10,752 nucleotides of DNA from Bacillota bacterium (GTDB taxonomy: Bacteria; Bacillota; Clostridia; Lutisporales; Lutisporaceae). Position 1 is the first letter of the stretch, and the number at the start of each line of letters is the position of its first letter. The DNA lies in contig JAEXXN010000122.1 in assembly GCA_023405875.1 (NCBI GenBank), positions 1 to 10,752 on the forward strand, read 5' to 3'. The position numbers and the translations under genes are program-made. Of the stretch, positions 1 to 5,991 are shown piece after piece. The notes under the pieces are model-generated. The model had not been told where the DNA came from. It saw only the letters and a list, made by a program, of their open reading frames with translations, and did not search any database.

Positions 1-917
1 CCATAGTTGTCGCTTCTCCAGCTTGTCCACACTGCCGCCGCGGCAGCGTCATTCCCGGCATGAGGCATTGCGCTCATGCTGGCAGCTATTTTCCTTCCAT
101 TATACTTTATAAGGACCGGCCTTTTTGACCAGCTAAAGCTTCCGCCCCATATGGCTTTCATTTTTTTTGTATCCTCGGCAGTCAAGGTTTCGCAGTCTGC
201 ATGGTTTGCTCCTGTGGTACGCCTGGCAAAAAAAGATTTTCCGGTATTAAAATCCACCACCTCGAAGTCGGCGCCGACAGGTATTACATACTGTGCTTCG
301 GTCCACCAATCCAGCGCCTCACCGTACTGCGGCCCCGGAGTGCTTTTCACAGGCACGTTGTGTACGGGTATCTTCAATATATCACCGATATTGATCGGTG
401 ATGATTCTTTCAGGTTATTGGCTTTCAACAGCTCTGCCAGTGTTATTCCCTGCTTGTTCGCAATGCTCCAGTAATTATCTCCTTTTACTACTGTATAGCT
501 TTTATATGTTATGTATGGCTTGGTGCCTGGTGTTGTTCCGGCGCTGCCGGCGGGTATTTTTATCTGCTGTCCTATATTCAGATAGGATTTTTCATTTGCC
601 TCGTTAAGACTTAACAGTGTGTTGATATTGACCCCGAATTTCTGACTCACTTTCCAGTAGGTATCTCCTGAGACTACAGTGTACATCGTGTATTGAGGCA
701 CCACCAGCTTCTGTCCTACGTTCAGCACCGTGCTCTGAGTCGCATTATTTGCCGCCATCAGGTTTGTTATCGGTATATTCAGCTTCTGGCTGATTTTCCA
801 GTAGGTGTCGCCGCTCTGTACCGTATAGGTCGAACTCAGTGCATATATGCCTGTGCTGCTTCCGATTATTATTCCTGTACTGAGAATTCCGGTTATCAAT
901 AATTTTCTCAAAAACAT
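1..917 (-). CDS. Secreted LysM-repeat cell-wall protein (3' end outside window)
   Basis: The window holds the first 305 codons; the gene runs off the left edge. Residues 1-26 form a signal peptide: two early basic residues, a hydrophobic stretch and a likely cleavage after IYA. Three LysM repeats follow at about residues 31-74, 79-122 and 141-184, each with a GDTYW or GDNYW core and ending in an NIG/NVG...IP or VP segment. LysM modules bind the N-acetylglucosamine sugars of peptidoglycan, so the protein probably acts in the wall or spore envelope. From about residue 197 begins a different C-terminal module with a WW pair, the phrases VGADFEVVDFNTG and NHADCE, and an MPHAG motif. I recall this module following LysM in clostridial proteins but cannot assign an enzyme activity. 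The start at 917 has a GGGAGGT ribosome binding site at 928-934. A reading frame beginning at 939 is discarded because it ignores this site and lacks the domains. Confidence 0.9.
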   Translation of the reverse strand, partial: MFLRKLLITGILSTGIIIGSSTGIYALSSTYTVQSGDTYWKISQKLNIPITNLMAANNATQSTVLNVGQKLVVPQYTMYTVVSGDTYWKVSQKFGVNINTLLSLNEANEKSYLNIGQQIKIPAGSAGTTPGTKPYITYKSYTVVKGDNYWSIANKQGITLAELLKANNLKESSPINIGDILKIPVHNVPVKSTPGPQYGEALDWWTEAQYVIPVGADFEVVDFNTGKSFFARRTTGANHADCETLTAEDTKKMKAIWGGSFSWSKRPVLIKYNGRKIAASMSAMPHAGNDAAAAAVWTSWRSDNY

Positions 918-927
918 TATTTTTTTT

Positions 928-934
928 ACCTCCC
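928..934 (-). promoter_or_regulatory. Ribosome binding site of the LysM gene
   Basis: GGGAGGT on the minus strand lies 10 bases before the ATG at 917. It fixes the start and excludes an overlapping reading frame that begins at 939. Confidence 0.75.
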
Positions 935-1100
935 ACCATAATTTATACTCCAATGCTTTTTATTGTATGGTTTACATAATATAGTTCGCCATAAACTTAG
1001 AAAACCATTTATGTAAATACTGGCGGTATATCCACAGCCTGTCTGAAGTATAAATGACTCCATAGGACGCCAGGAGCAGGATCGGGTTAAATGGGAATAT

Positions 1101-1127
1101 AAAAGAGGAACGGTTTAGAACCGTTCC
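1101..1127 (-). terminator. Possible terminator of the aldolase unit formed by the repeat hairpin
   Basis: On the minus strand the 9-bp hairpin GGAACGGTT/AACCGTTCC is followed directly by TCTTTT. This is a plausible intrinsic terminator 83 bases beyond the aldolase stop codon. The U-run is interrupted by a C, so efficiency is uncertain. If it works, the repeat has been adopted as a transcription stop. Confidence 0.4.
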
Positions 1128-1172
1128 CTACGTATGCTCCATTCCTGTGGGTGGATTTCGAGGTTACAAACT
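1107..1172 (-). repeat. REP-like palindromic repeat, copy 1
   Basis: This 66-bp stretch recurs in opposite orientation at 9914-9979. Read on the minus strand, both copies begin AGTTTGTAACCTCGAAATC, pass through a variable stretch of about 11 bases, then share GCATACGTAGG and a perfect hairpin. The hairpin has 9-bp arms GGAACGGTT and AACCGTTCC around a CTA loop (1107-1127). By eye about 60 of 66 positions match, without gaps. No protein is encoded. The organisation resembles REP elements mobilised in trans by IS200-like RAYT transposases; that link is inference. Confidence 0.75.
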
Positions 1173-1209
1173 AAGAATAGTAGGCATTGGAATGCTGTGA
1201 AATATACTA

Positions 1210-1875
1210 CTAAATCTCTTCGTGTTCCTCAGGCCTTTTGCCGTAATTTTTAAAGCGCTCTACCATTCTCAGCATTTCATCCTCAGGCAGGATCACCGGT
1301 TTCCCCATACAGCTTGCCCGGTAATACAAACCGCAGCAGAACTCAATTTCTTCAGCAGTATTAAATGCCGACTTCATGTCTGCTCCTCCGGCAATCAGTC
1401 CATGGTTTGCAAGCAATACGGCATATCTGTCCTTCATAGCCTCAAATGCGTTCCGGGCAAGCTCTACCGTCCCGTAGGTCGCATATTTGGCACATCTGAC
1501 ATCTGTTCCGGCCAGAGCAACAAGGTAATCAATTGCAGGGAGAGAGATATTTAAACATGCTATTGTTGTGGCATAAGCCGAATGGGCATGTACCAATGCG
1601 TTAATATCGGTACGGTATTTATAGAATATCCTGTGCATGTCGCATTCGCTGGAAGGAACCATATCCCCGTCAACGATCCTGCCGGTCTGAATATCCAGTA
1701 TAATAACATCCTCAGGCCTGATCTCAAAATAGTCAATGCCGCTGGGCGTCAATGCCATCAGTCCCTTTTCCCTGTTGCAAATGCTCAGATTACCGCCGGT
1801 TCCTTTTGTAAGCCCATGTGTAACCAGCAGCTTGCCATGTTTAACTATTTCTTCTCTTTCAGCTTTCATTATCAT
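1210..1875 (-). CDS. Class II aldolase, L-fuculose-1-phosphate aldolase-like
   Basis: The 221-residue product matches the class II aldolase/adducin fold in length (FucA is about 215). Family enzymes use a zinc ion to cleave sugar 1-phosphates such as L-fuculose-1-phosphate into dihydroxyacetone phosphate and L-lactaldehyde in the cytoplasm. Visible motifs are GTGGNLS (25-31) and TPSGIDY (43-49), which help bind phosphate. The SSE motif places the catalytic acid at Glu77, and zinc ligands are His96 and His98 (HAH) and His158 (ANHGL). A Glu rather than Asp at position 77 favours aldolase over ribulose-5-phosphate 4-epimerase (AraD). The start at 1875 has AAAGGAGAT at 1885-1893 with 9-base spacing, better than the second ATG at 1869. 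It lies 74 bases downstream of the DeoR regulator on the same strand, so co-transcription is likely. No sugar kinase, isomerase or transporter is visible, so the true substrate is open. Confidence 0.88.
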   Translation of the reverse strand: MIMKAEREEIVKHGKLLVTHGLTKGTGGNLSICNREKGLMALTPSGIDYFEIRPEDVIILDIQTGRIVDGDMVPSSECDMHRIFYKYRTDINALVHAHSAYATTIACLNISLPAIDYLVALAGTDVRCAKYATYGTVELARNAFEAMKDRYAVLLANHGLIAGGADMKSAFNTAEEIEFCCGLYYRASCMGKPVILPEDEMLRMVERFKNYGKRPEEHEEI

Positions 1876-1949
1876 AAATTTTTTATCTCCTTTATGTTGA
1901 GTATTGATAATATGTGTATTTACACTTTGATACCTTCATTTGTTCGGCA

Positions 1950-2768
1950 TTATTCCGGGTGTGCGTATATTACTTCAACGCCTTTTTTCTCAAACCTTTC
2001 AAGACACTCGGTCTGCTTCATTGTCATTAACTCCGGAGAATCTGTGATGATGTGGGATATTCCGGTATAGTCACAAACCATAAAGGAAGATACTTCGCCG
2101 ATTTTGGTGTGGTCTGCCAGAACAAACACTTCGTTGGATCTTCTTATCAGGCTTTTTTTGGTTTCCGGCTCCTCCATCGTCACATCGGTAAGGCCCTGTT
2201 CAAAGGATAAGGCTTTTGAGGATATAAAGCATTTGCTCAGGTTTAAATATCGTTCCAATTCAGTGACCAACGGCCCTATCATAGTTAATGATGCCTTTCG
2301 CAGCATTCCGCCCAGCATAATGACATTAACGGTAGTTGAACTGGAAAATTGCAAGGCAACGCTGATACTGTTTGTTACAACCGTTATATTCATATCGCTA
2401 AGATATCCGCACATATGCAAAATGGTAGTGCCTGCATCCATACCTATAACGTCGCCTTCTTTTACATAGGATGCGGCTTTTTTGGCTATTGCATTTTTAC
2501 TGGCCATATTGATCTTGAACCGTTCTTCAATAGTAAGGTCTGTTGGTATTACAAGCACCTCTTCCGGCTTTTCCAGGTCATTATCCGTCTTAACTACCCC
2601 TCTATATATCCGGGAAACCTCACCGCTCTTTTTCAAATATTCAATGTCCCTGTGAATCGTCATATATGACACGTCAAACTGCCGGCTGAGCTGGTTGATA
2701 TCGACACAATCCTGCCTTTTCAATATTTCAAGTATTTCCCGTCTTCTTACATAAGGTAACTGCTTCAT
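1950..2768 (-). CDS. DeoR-family transcriptional regulator of sugar metabolism
   Basis: The 272-residue protein has the standard DeoR plan. A winged helix-turn-helix occupies about residues 5-58, with recognition helix SYMTIHRDIEYL (34-45). A ribose-isomerase-like sensor domain follows, with the ER..K..IA..AA stretch and the DAGTT phosphate-binding motif at about 111-115. Family members usually repress nearby sugar genes and are released by a phosphorylated sugar, so the downstream aldolase is the natural target. I chose the ATG at 2768 because GGGAG at 2777-2781 sits 8 bases upstream. A TTG at 2783 in the same frame overlaps that ribosome site and would add only five residues. The effector cannot be read from the sequence. 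The 617-bp upstream spacer carries repeated short motifs that could be operators. Confidence 0.9.
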   Translation of the reverse strand: MKQLPYVRRREILEILKRQDCVDINQLSRQFDVSYMTIHRDIEYLKKSGEVSRIYRGVVKTDNDLEKPEEVLVIPTDLTIEERFKINMASKNAIAKKAASYVKEGDVIGMDAGTTILHMCGYLSDMNITVVTNSISVALQFSSSTTVNVIMLGGMLRKASLTMIGPLVTELERYLNLSKCFISSKALSFEQGLTDVTMEEPETKKSLIRRSNEVFVLADHTKIGEVSSFMVCDYTGISHIITDSPELMTMKQTECLERFEKKGVEVIYAHPE

Positions 2769-3097
2769 AATCTCATCTCCCAAATAACAGAGTGTAAGCT
2801 ATAACACATCAGCAGAAAATTTTTCGGTTGTAGAAAAAACAGCTTTTGCTTCGTTATAATGAAAAGTGAACAAGAAAACCCTGTCAATTCATTGGTGAAA
2901 GCTTCCACACGTTCCACAAAAACCTCATAATTCAACATTTGCTATCACATTTCCACACTATAGGATAAAACAACTGAAAGCAGCATCAAATCATTGCAAT
3001 TTATGAGATTGAAACAGTATGGCCCAACAATTCAATATAACCTGCCGGAAGTATAAAACTTTGTTTTACCGTTGTTAACAACTTTTTATAACATATT

Positions 3098-3220
3098 TTA
3101 ACATATATTAACATTCATACACTTTGTTGTCAATGAATTTATATAAAGCTTATCCTCAATGCCCACATTATGTAAATCCGAAAAGAGCTGTTTCCAGGCA
3201 AACCACCCCTGTTTTCTCAT
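3098..3220 (-). CDS. Doubtful 40-residue small protein
   Basis: An ATG at 3220 follows an AGGGGG ribosome-site-like run with about 5 bases of spacing. It opens a 40-codon frame starting MRKQGWFAWKQLFSDLHNVG and ending at TAA in the AT-rich tract. Codon choice looks normal for the window, but the last residues run into low-complexity intergenic DNA. No family is recognised. It could be a real small peptide, a gene remnant or chance. Confidence 0.2.
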   Translation of the reverse strand: MRKQGWFAWKQLFSDLHNVGIEDKLYINSLTTKCMNVNIC

Positions 3221-3270
3221 TATATCCCCCTGCCCGCATCCTGTACAGCACTATATTGCCAATAGCAAAA

Positions 3271-3311
3271 GCACATGTTCAGCTTGTTGTGAAACAAGTA
3301 TGCCCATGTGC
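3271..3311 (-). other. Two-part stem-loop with a small apical loop
   Basis: Outer arms GCACATG (3271-3277) and CATGTGC (3305-3311) enclose inner arms CTTGTT (3283-3288) and AACAAG (3293-3298). A four-base loop caps them; it reads GTGA (a GNRA tetraloop) on the plus strand. There is no U-run on either strand, so it is not a typical terminator. It lies 75 bases beyond the stop of the Spo0E-like gene and could stabilise or process that mRNA. Confidence 0.35.
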
Positions 3312-3385
3312 CTCTGCCTCGTTATGTTAACGTCAACCCCACTTTGAAGCTACATCCCAGCTTAATGTATGCCGTTCAGCATAGC

Positions 3386-3571
3386 TTACAGACCTTGGTT
3401 GCATCCAAGTCCTTTGAATTTCAATTTGTCATATTCGTTTAATGCCTTGTCCAGCATGGTGCTGGCTTTTAATATTTCCGGATCCAACAGTTGGTCCTTT
3501 GTTTGAAGCACGCTCGATAGCTTGTCTCTTAATAGTTCAATATCGTATAGTACCATATTAATATCCGCCAT
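3386..3571 (-). CDS. Spo0E-family aspartyl-phosphate phosphatase
   Basis: The 61-residue product fits the small, helical-hairpin Spo0E family in size and pattern. An IELLRDKLSSVL segment (residues 11-22) forms the first helix. A loop with LLDPEILKAS follows, then the signature S-x-x-L-D (STMLD, about 37-41), comparable to the SQELD motif, and an EYDKLK tail. Family members remove the phosphate from Spo0A~P and thereby delay sporulation. The start at 3571 has AAGAGGTG at 3579-3586 with 7-base spacing. It is the last gene of a same-strand series after the hybrid kinase and the GGDEF-EAL protein, 131 bases downstream of the latter. An own promoter is possible but none is clear. Activity toward Spo0A rather than another receiver domain is inference from the family. 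Confidence 0.85.
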   Translation of the reverse strand: MADINMVLYDIELLRDKLSSVLQTKDQLLDPEILKASTMLDKALNEYDKLKFKGLGCNQGL

Positions 3572-3702
3572 ACCGCTTCACCTCTTAACAGATTTGAGTC
3601 TGATGCCGCAGTTCAAATTAATCCACATTTTTTACAGTGCGAATAAATGATATTAATAGCTGTCTGAGTATAAATAATATGAATTGGACCCTATTATGTT
3701 TT

Positions 3703-5790
3703 TTAGAACAAACCTTCAATGGCTTCCGCAGCTGCCGGCTTGCTGTAATAATAGCCCTGAACCATATTGCAGTCGTTCCTTATCAGAAAATCAAGCTGCT
3801 CCCTTGTCTCTACCCCCTCTGCAGTTAATTCAAGCTTCAGGCTGTTTGCCATAGATATAATGGCTTTAACGATTTTTTTCTTATTTTCATTTTCATTTAT
3901 TTTGTTTATAAAGGATTTATCGATCTTGAGCTTGGCAATATCAAGCCTGCTAAGCTGGCCCAAGGAGGAATAGCCTGTCCCAAAATCATCTATGGCTATC
4001 TTTATCCCTAATTCATTTATTTTGTTGATTGTCTCAATGATCTTATCATAGTTCTTGGTAAATACCGTTTCAGTTATCTCCAACTGCAAATATCCAGGAG
4101 CCAGTCCGGAATTCTCCAGTGCCTTTTTTACCACTTCACAGAAATTCTGCTGTTCCAGCTGAATTATTGATACATTGACCGATATGAATATCGGCCTGTA
4201 GCCTTTATCCTGCCACGCCTTATTCTGCATACACGCTTCATTCAATACCCATTCACCCATGGACTCCATGAAGCCGTTCTTTTCCGCTACAGGAATGAAC
4301 TTTAACGGCGGAATTATCTCCGACCCGTTAAAATTCCATCTTAACAAAGCTTCTGCACCGACTATCTTATTTTCTGCAACATCAAATATCGGCTGATACT
4401 CCAGAAAAAGCTCATTATTTGCCAATGCATTTCTCAGGTTATTCTTAATTTTGAAGTACTCCCTTACTTCCTCATCCAAGGCTGCTTCAAACATTGTGAT
4501 CTTTTTACTTTTGCTCTCCTTCGACCTGTACATAGCAATATCCGCATTTCTGATCAGGACGGTGGAATCCGGACCGTCCTCCGGATACCTGGCAATCCCC
4601 AGGCTGGCAGTCAAATGCAGTTTAACGTTATCTACAATAAACGGCTTGTTCGTCTCCTCCAGGATCCTGTTGGCGATATTTACAAGCTCATAGCTATCTT
4701 TGATATGGGGCAGCATCACAATGAACTCATCCCCGCCGAATCTTGCCGGTATGTCACACTCTCTTATACTGGCCCTTAACCTGCCGGCAAACTCTTTCAG
4801 AACCTTATCCCCTTCCAGATGCCCCAGAGTATCGTTGATCTCCTTAAAATCATCCAGGTCCAAAAATATGATCGCAAGATCATGGTAATGCTCTGTGATA
4901 TTTTCCCTTTTTGATATTTCATCGTTAAGCTTGCTTATGAAATAACCCCTGTTGAATAACTCAGTAAGACTATCCTTACTGGTAAGCGTCTCTATCTTGC
5001 TTTCCTTTTCCTTCACATTGCTCAAGTCTGAGTAAATACCATAGACCCCTATCTGCCCGCCATTTGACATTATGGGATACCCCAGGAAGGATACGTCTAT
5101 AAGCTTCCCGTCCTTCCTTTTGCGCAGCGTTTCCCTCCTCACAAATTCTCCCCTGGTAATACTATCCCTGAAATAAGCCGATTCATCGTAAAATTCCTCT
5201 GCACACAGTACCTTGGTTATATTCTGACCCTTTATTTCTTCGGCACTGTATTGATATATCCGTTCAAAGCTCTCGTTTATACTGATGACCCTGAATTCAT
5301 TGTCAAGCACTACAATCGCTTCGGGGGAGTTCTCATACAGATCTTTGAAATAGCTTTCCTGCTGCTTCATTTTGTGTTCCATTTCCCTTTTGTCCTGTAC
5401 ATCATGTATTATAGAAAACAGAAGTGAGCTGTAATCAGGTGACAATGGGGCGCTATAAACCTCAACCTCCCTTACCTCGCCGCCGGACAGCCTGTGTTTG
5501 AATCTGAAATACTTCCTGCTCTCTGTCTTTGCATTTTCCATCTCTCTGAACAATTCTTGCTGATCCAGAGTATTTATCTCCGCAATATTCAACTGCAGAA
5601 GCTCTTCCATATCATACCCATAGTAACTGCAGGCAGCAATATTCCCGTCCATTATCGCTCCTGTCTCACTGTCGATAATGAGCATCGGGGTATGGCTATT
5701 GTTGAAAATGCTGTCATATATGTTTCTGCTTTTGATTTCCGCAGTATCACTGTCCTTTTGCTTATGAATCCTTTTTGCTGCCGCTTTCAT
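3703..5790 (-). CDS. PAS-PAS-GGDEF-EAL cyclic-di-GMP synthase/phosphodiesterase
   Basis: This 695-residue protein has no signal peptide or membrane segment, so it should be cytosolic. Two PAS domains (about 22-135 and 143-262) precede a GGDEF diguanylate cyclase (about 270-430) and an EAL phosphodiesterase (about 440-695). The cyclase has intact GGDEF at 352-356 and the inhibitory RxxD site (R343-D346) five residues before it. The EAL half keeps the usual catalytic and metal-binding positions: EAL 480-482, the N of SVNVS, E in EITET (571-575), DDFGTG from 601, K622, E658 and Q678. Both making and breaking c-di-GMP are therefore possible; many such proteins favour one. The start at 5790 has GGAGGAG at 5796-5802. 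The PAS pair is about 70% identical to that of the upstream kinase. A 176-bp gap and a hairpin separate the two genes, suggesting its own promoter. Confidence 0.95.
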   Translation of the reverse strand: MKAAAKRIHKQKDSDTAEIKSRNIYDSIFNNSHTPMLIIDSETGAIMDGNIAACSYYGYDMEELLQLNIAEINTLDQQELFREMENAKTESRKYFRFKHRLSGGEVREVEVYSAPLSPDYSSLLFSIIHDVQDKREMEHKMKQQESYFKDLYENSPEAIVVLDNEFRVISINESFERIYQYSAEEIKGQNITKVLCAEEFYDESAYFRDSITRGEFVRRETLRKRKDGKLIDVSFLGYPIMSNGGQIGVYGIYSDLSNVKEKESKIETLTSKDSLTELFNRGYFISKLNDEISKRENITEHYHDLAIIFLDLDDFKEINDTLGHLEGDKVLKEFAGRLRASIRECDIPARFGGDEFIVMLPHIKDSYELVNIANRILEETNKPFIVDNVKLHLTASLGIARYPEDGPDSTVLIRNADIAMYRSKESKSKKITMFEAALDEEVREYFKIKNNLRNALANNELFLEYQPIFDVAENKIVGAEALLRWNFNGSEIIPPLKFIPVAEKNGFMESMGEWVLNEACMQNKAWQDKGYRPIFISVNVSIIQLEQQNFCEVVKKALENSGLAPGYLQLEITETVFTKNYDKIIETINKINELGIKIAIDDFGTGYSSLGQLSRLDIAKLKIDKSFINKINENENKKKIVKAIISMANSLKLELTAEGVETREQLDFLIRNDCNMVQGYYYSKPAAAEAIEGLF

Positions 5791-5855
5791 ACCCGCTCCT
5801 CCAGTCCGGCAATATGCCGATCATAATGTGTTTACTAATACTATAACGTATTTGT

Positions 5856-5888
5856 GTAAAAATATTGACGGATTTTGTAAAAATATTG
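5856..5888. repeat. Direct repeat pair upstream of the GGDEF-EAL gene
   Basis: The 12-mer GTAAAAATATTG occurs at 5856-5867 and 5877-5888, exactly 21 bases apart, or two turns of the helix. A third partial copy (TTGTAAAAAA) follows at 5887. The pair lies 66-98 bases before the start codon, a usual place for regulator binding. No known consensus is recognised, and the AT-rich context makes chance possible. Confidence 0.45.
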
Positions 5889-5950
5889 TAAAAAAGGTAT
5901 TTATTAAATAATTATTTTTGATTAAGTAAGATTATGTTTTGCAATTCCAA

Positions 5951-5991
5951 AAAAGGAAAAAAGGCTCTATCTTGAAGCCTTTTTTCCTTTT
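5951..5991 (-). terminator. Intrinsic terminator overlapping the end of the hybrid kinase gene
   Basis: A perfect 16-bp inverted repeat is formed by AAAAGGAAAAAAGGCT (5951-5966) and its complement at 5976-5991, with a 9-base loop. On the minus strand the upstream arm encodes the last lysine-rich codons of the kinase and the stop codon TAG lies in the loop. The downstream arm ends in T-runs that act as the U-tract. The symmetric A/T runs mean it could also stop plus-strand transcripts. Confidence 0.7.

Larger units (their letters stand above)
918..1209. other. Intergenic spacer with a dispersed repeat
   Basis: No coding signal was found between the LysM gene and the aldolase gene. The spacer holds the 66-bp repeat copy at 1107-1172 and an AT-rich upstream region for the LysM gene (about 935-1020). 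No clear -35/-10 pair could be picked out there. A short motif around 1039-1054 recurs upstream of two other minus-strand genes. Confidence 0.6.
2769..3385. other. Long AT-rich intergenic region without a convincing gene
   Basis: This 617-bp stretch lies between the DeoR gene and the Spo0E-like gene. It contains three TTCCACA words (2903-2909, 2912-2918, 2951-2957). Four TAACA words occur at 3076, 3089, 3099 and 3109, with the last three starts exactly 10 bases apart. A stem-loop lies at 3271-3311 and a doubtful 40-codon frame at 3098-3220 (minus). Plus-strand reading frames near 3124-3347 lack ribosome sites and recognisable content. On the minus strand a TTGACA at 2882-2887 has no well-spaced -10 box. 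Part of the region may be decayed coding sequence. Confidence 0.5.

Noticed and set aside
2860..2887. Promoter for the DeoR gene with TTGACA at 2882-2887 (minus)
   Set aside because: The nearest TATAAC lies 23 bases away, and at 17 bases only TTTCAT is found; not strong enough to call.
3124..3347. Plus-strand frames of 62-68 codons in the spacer
   Set aside because: No ribosome binding sites and no recognisable content.
2784..3385. Riboswitch or T-box in the long spacer
   Set aside because: No conserved core such as a c-di-GMP aptamer or T-box sequence was recognised.
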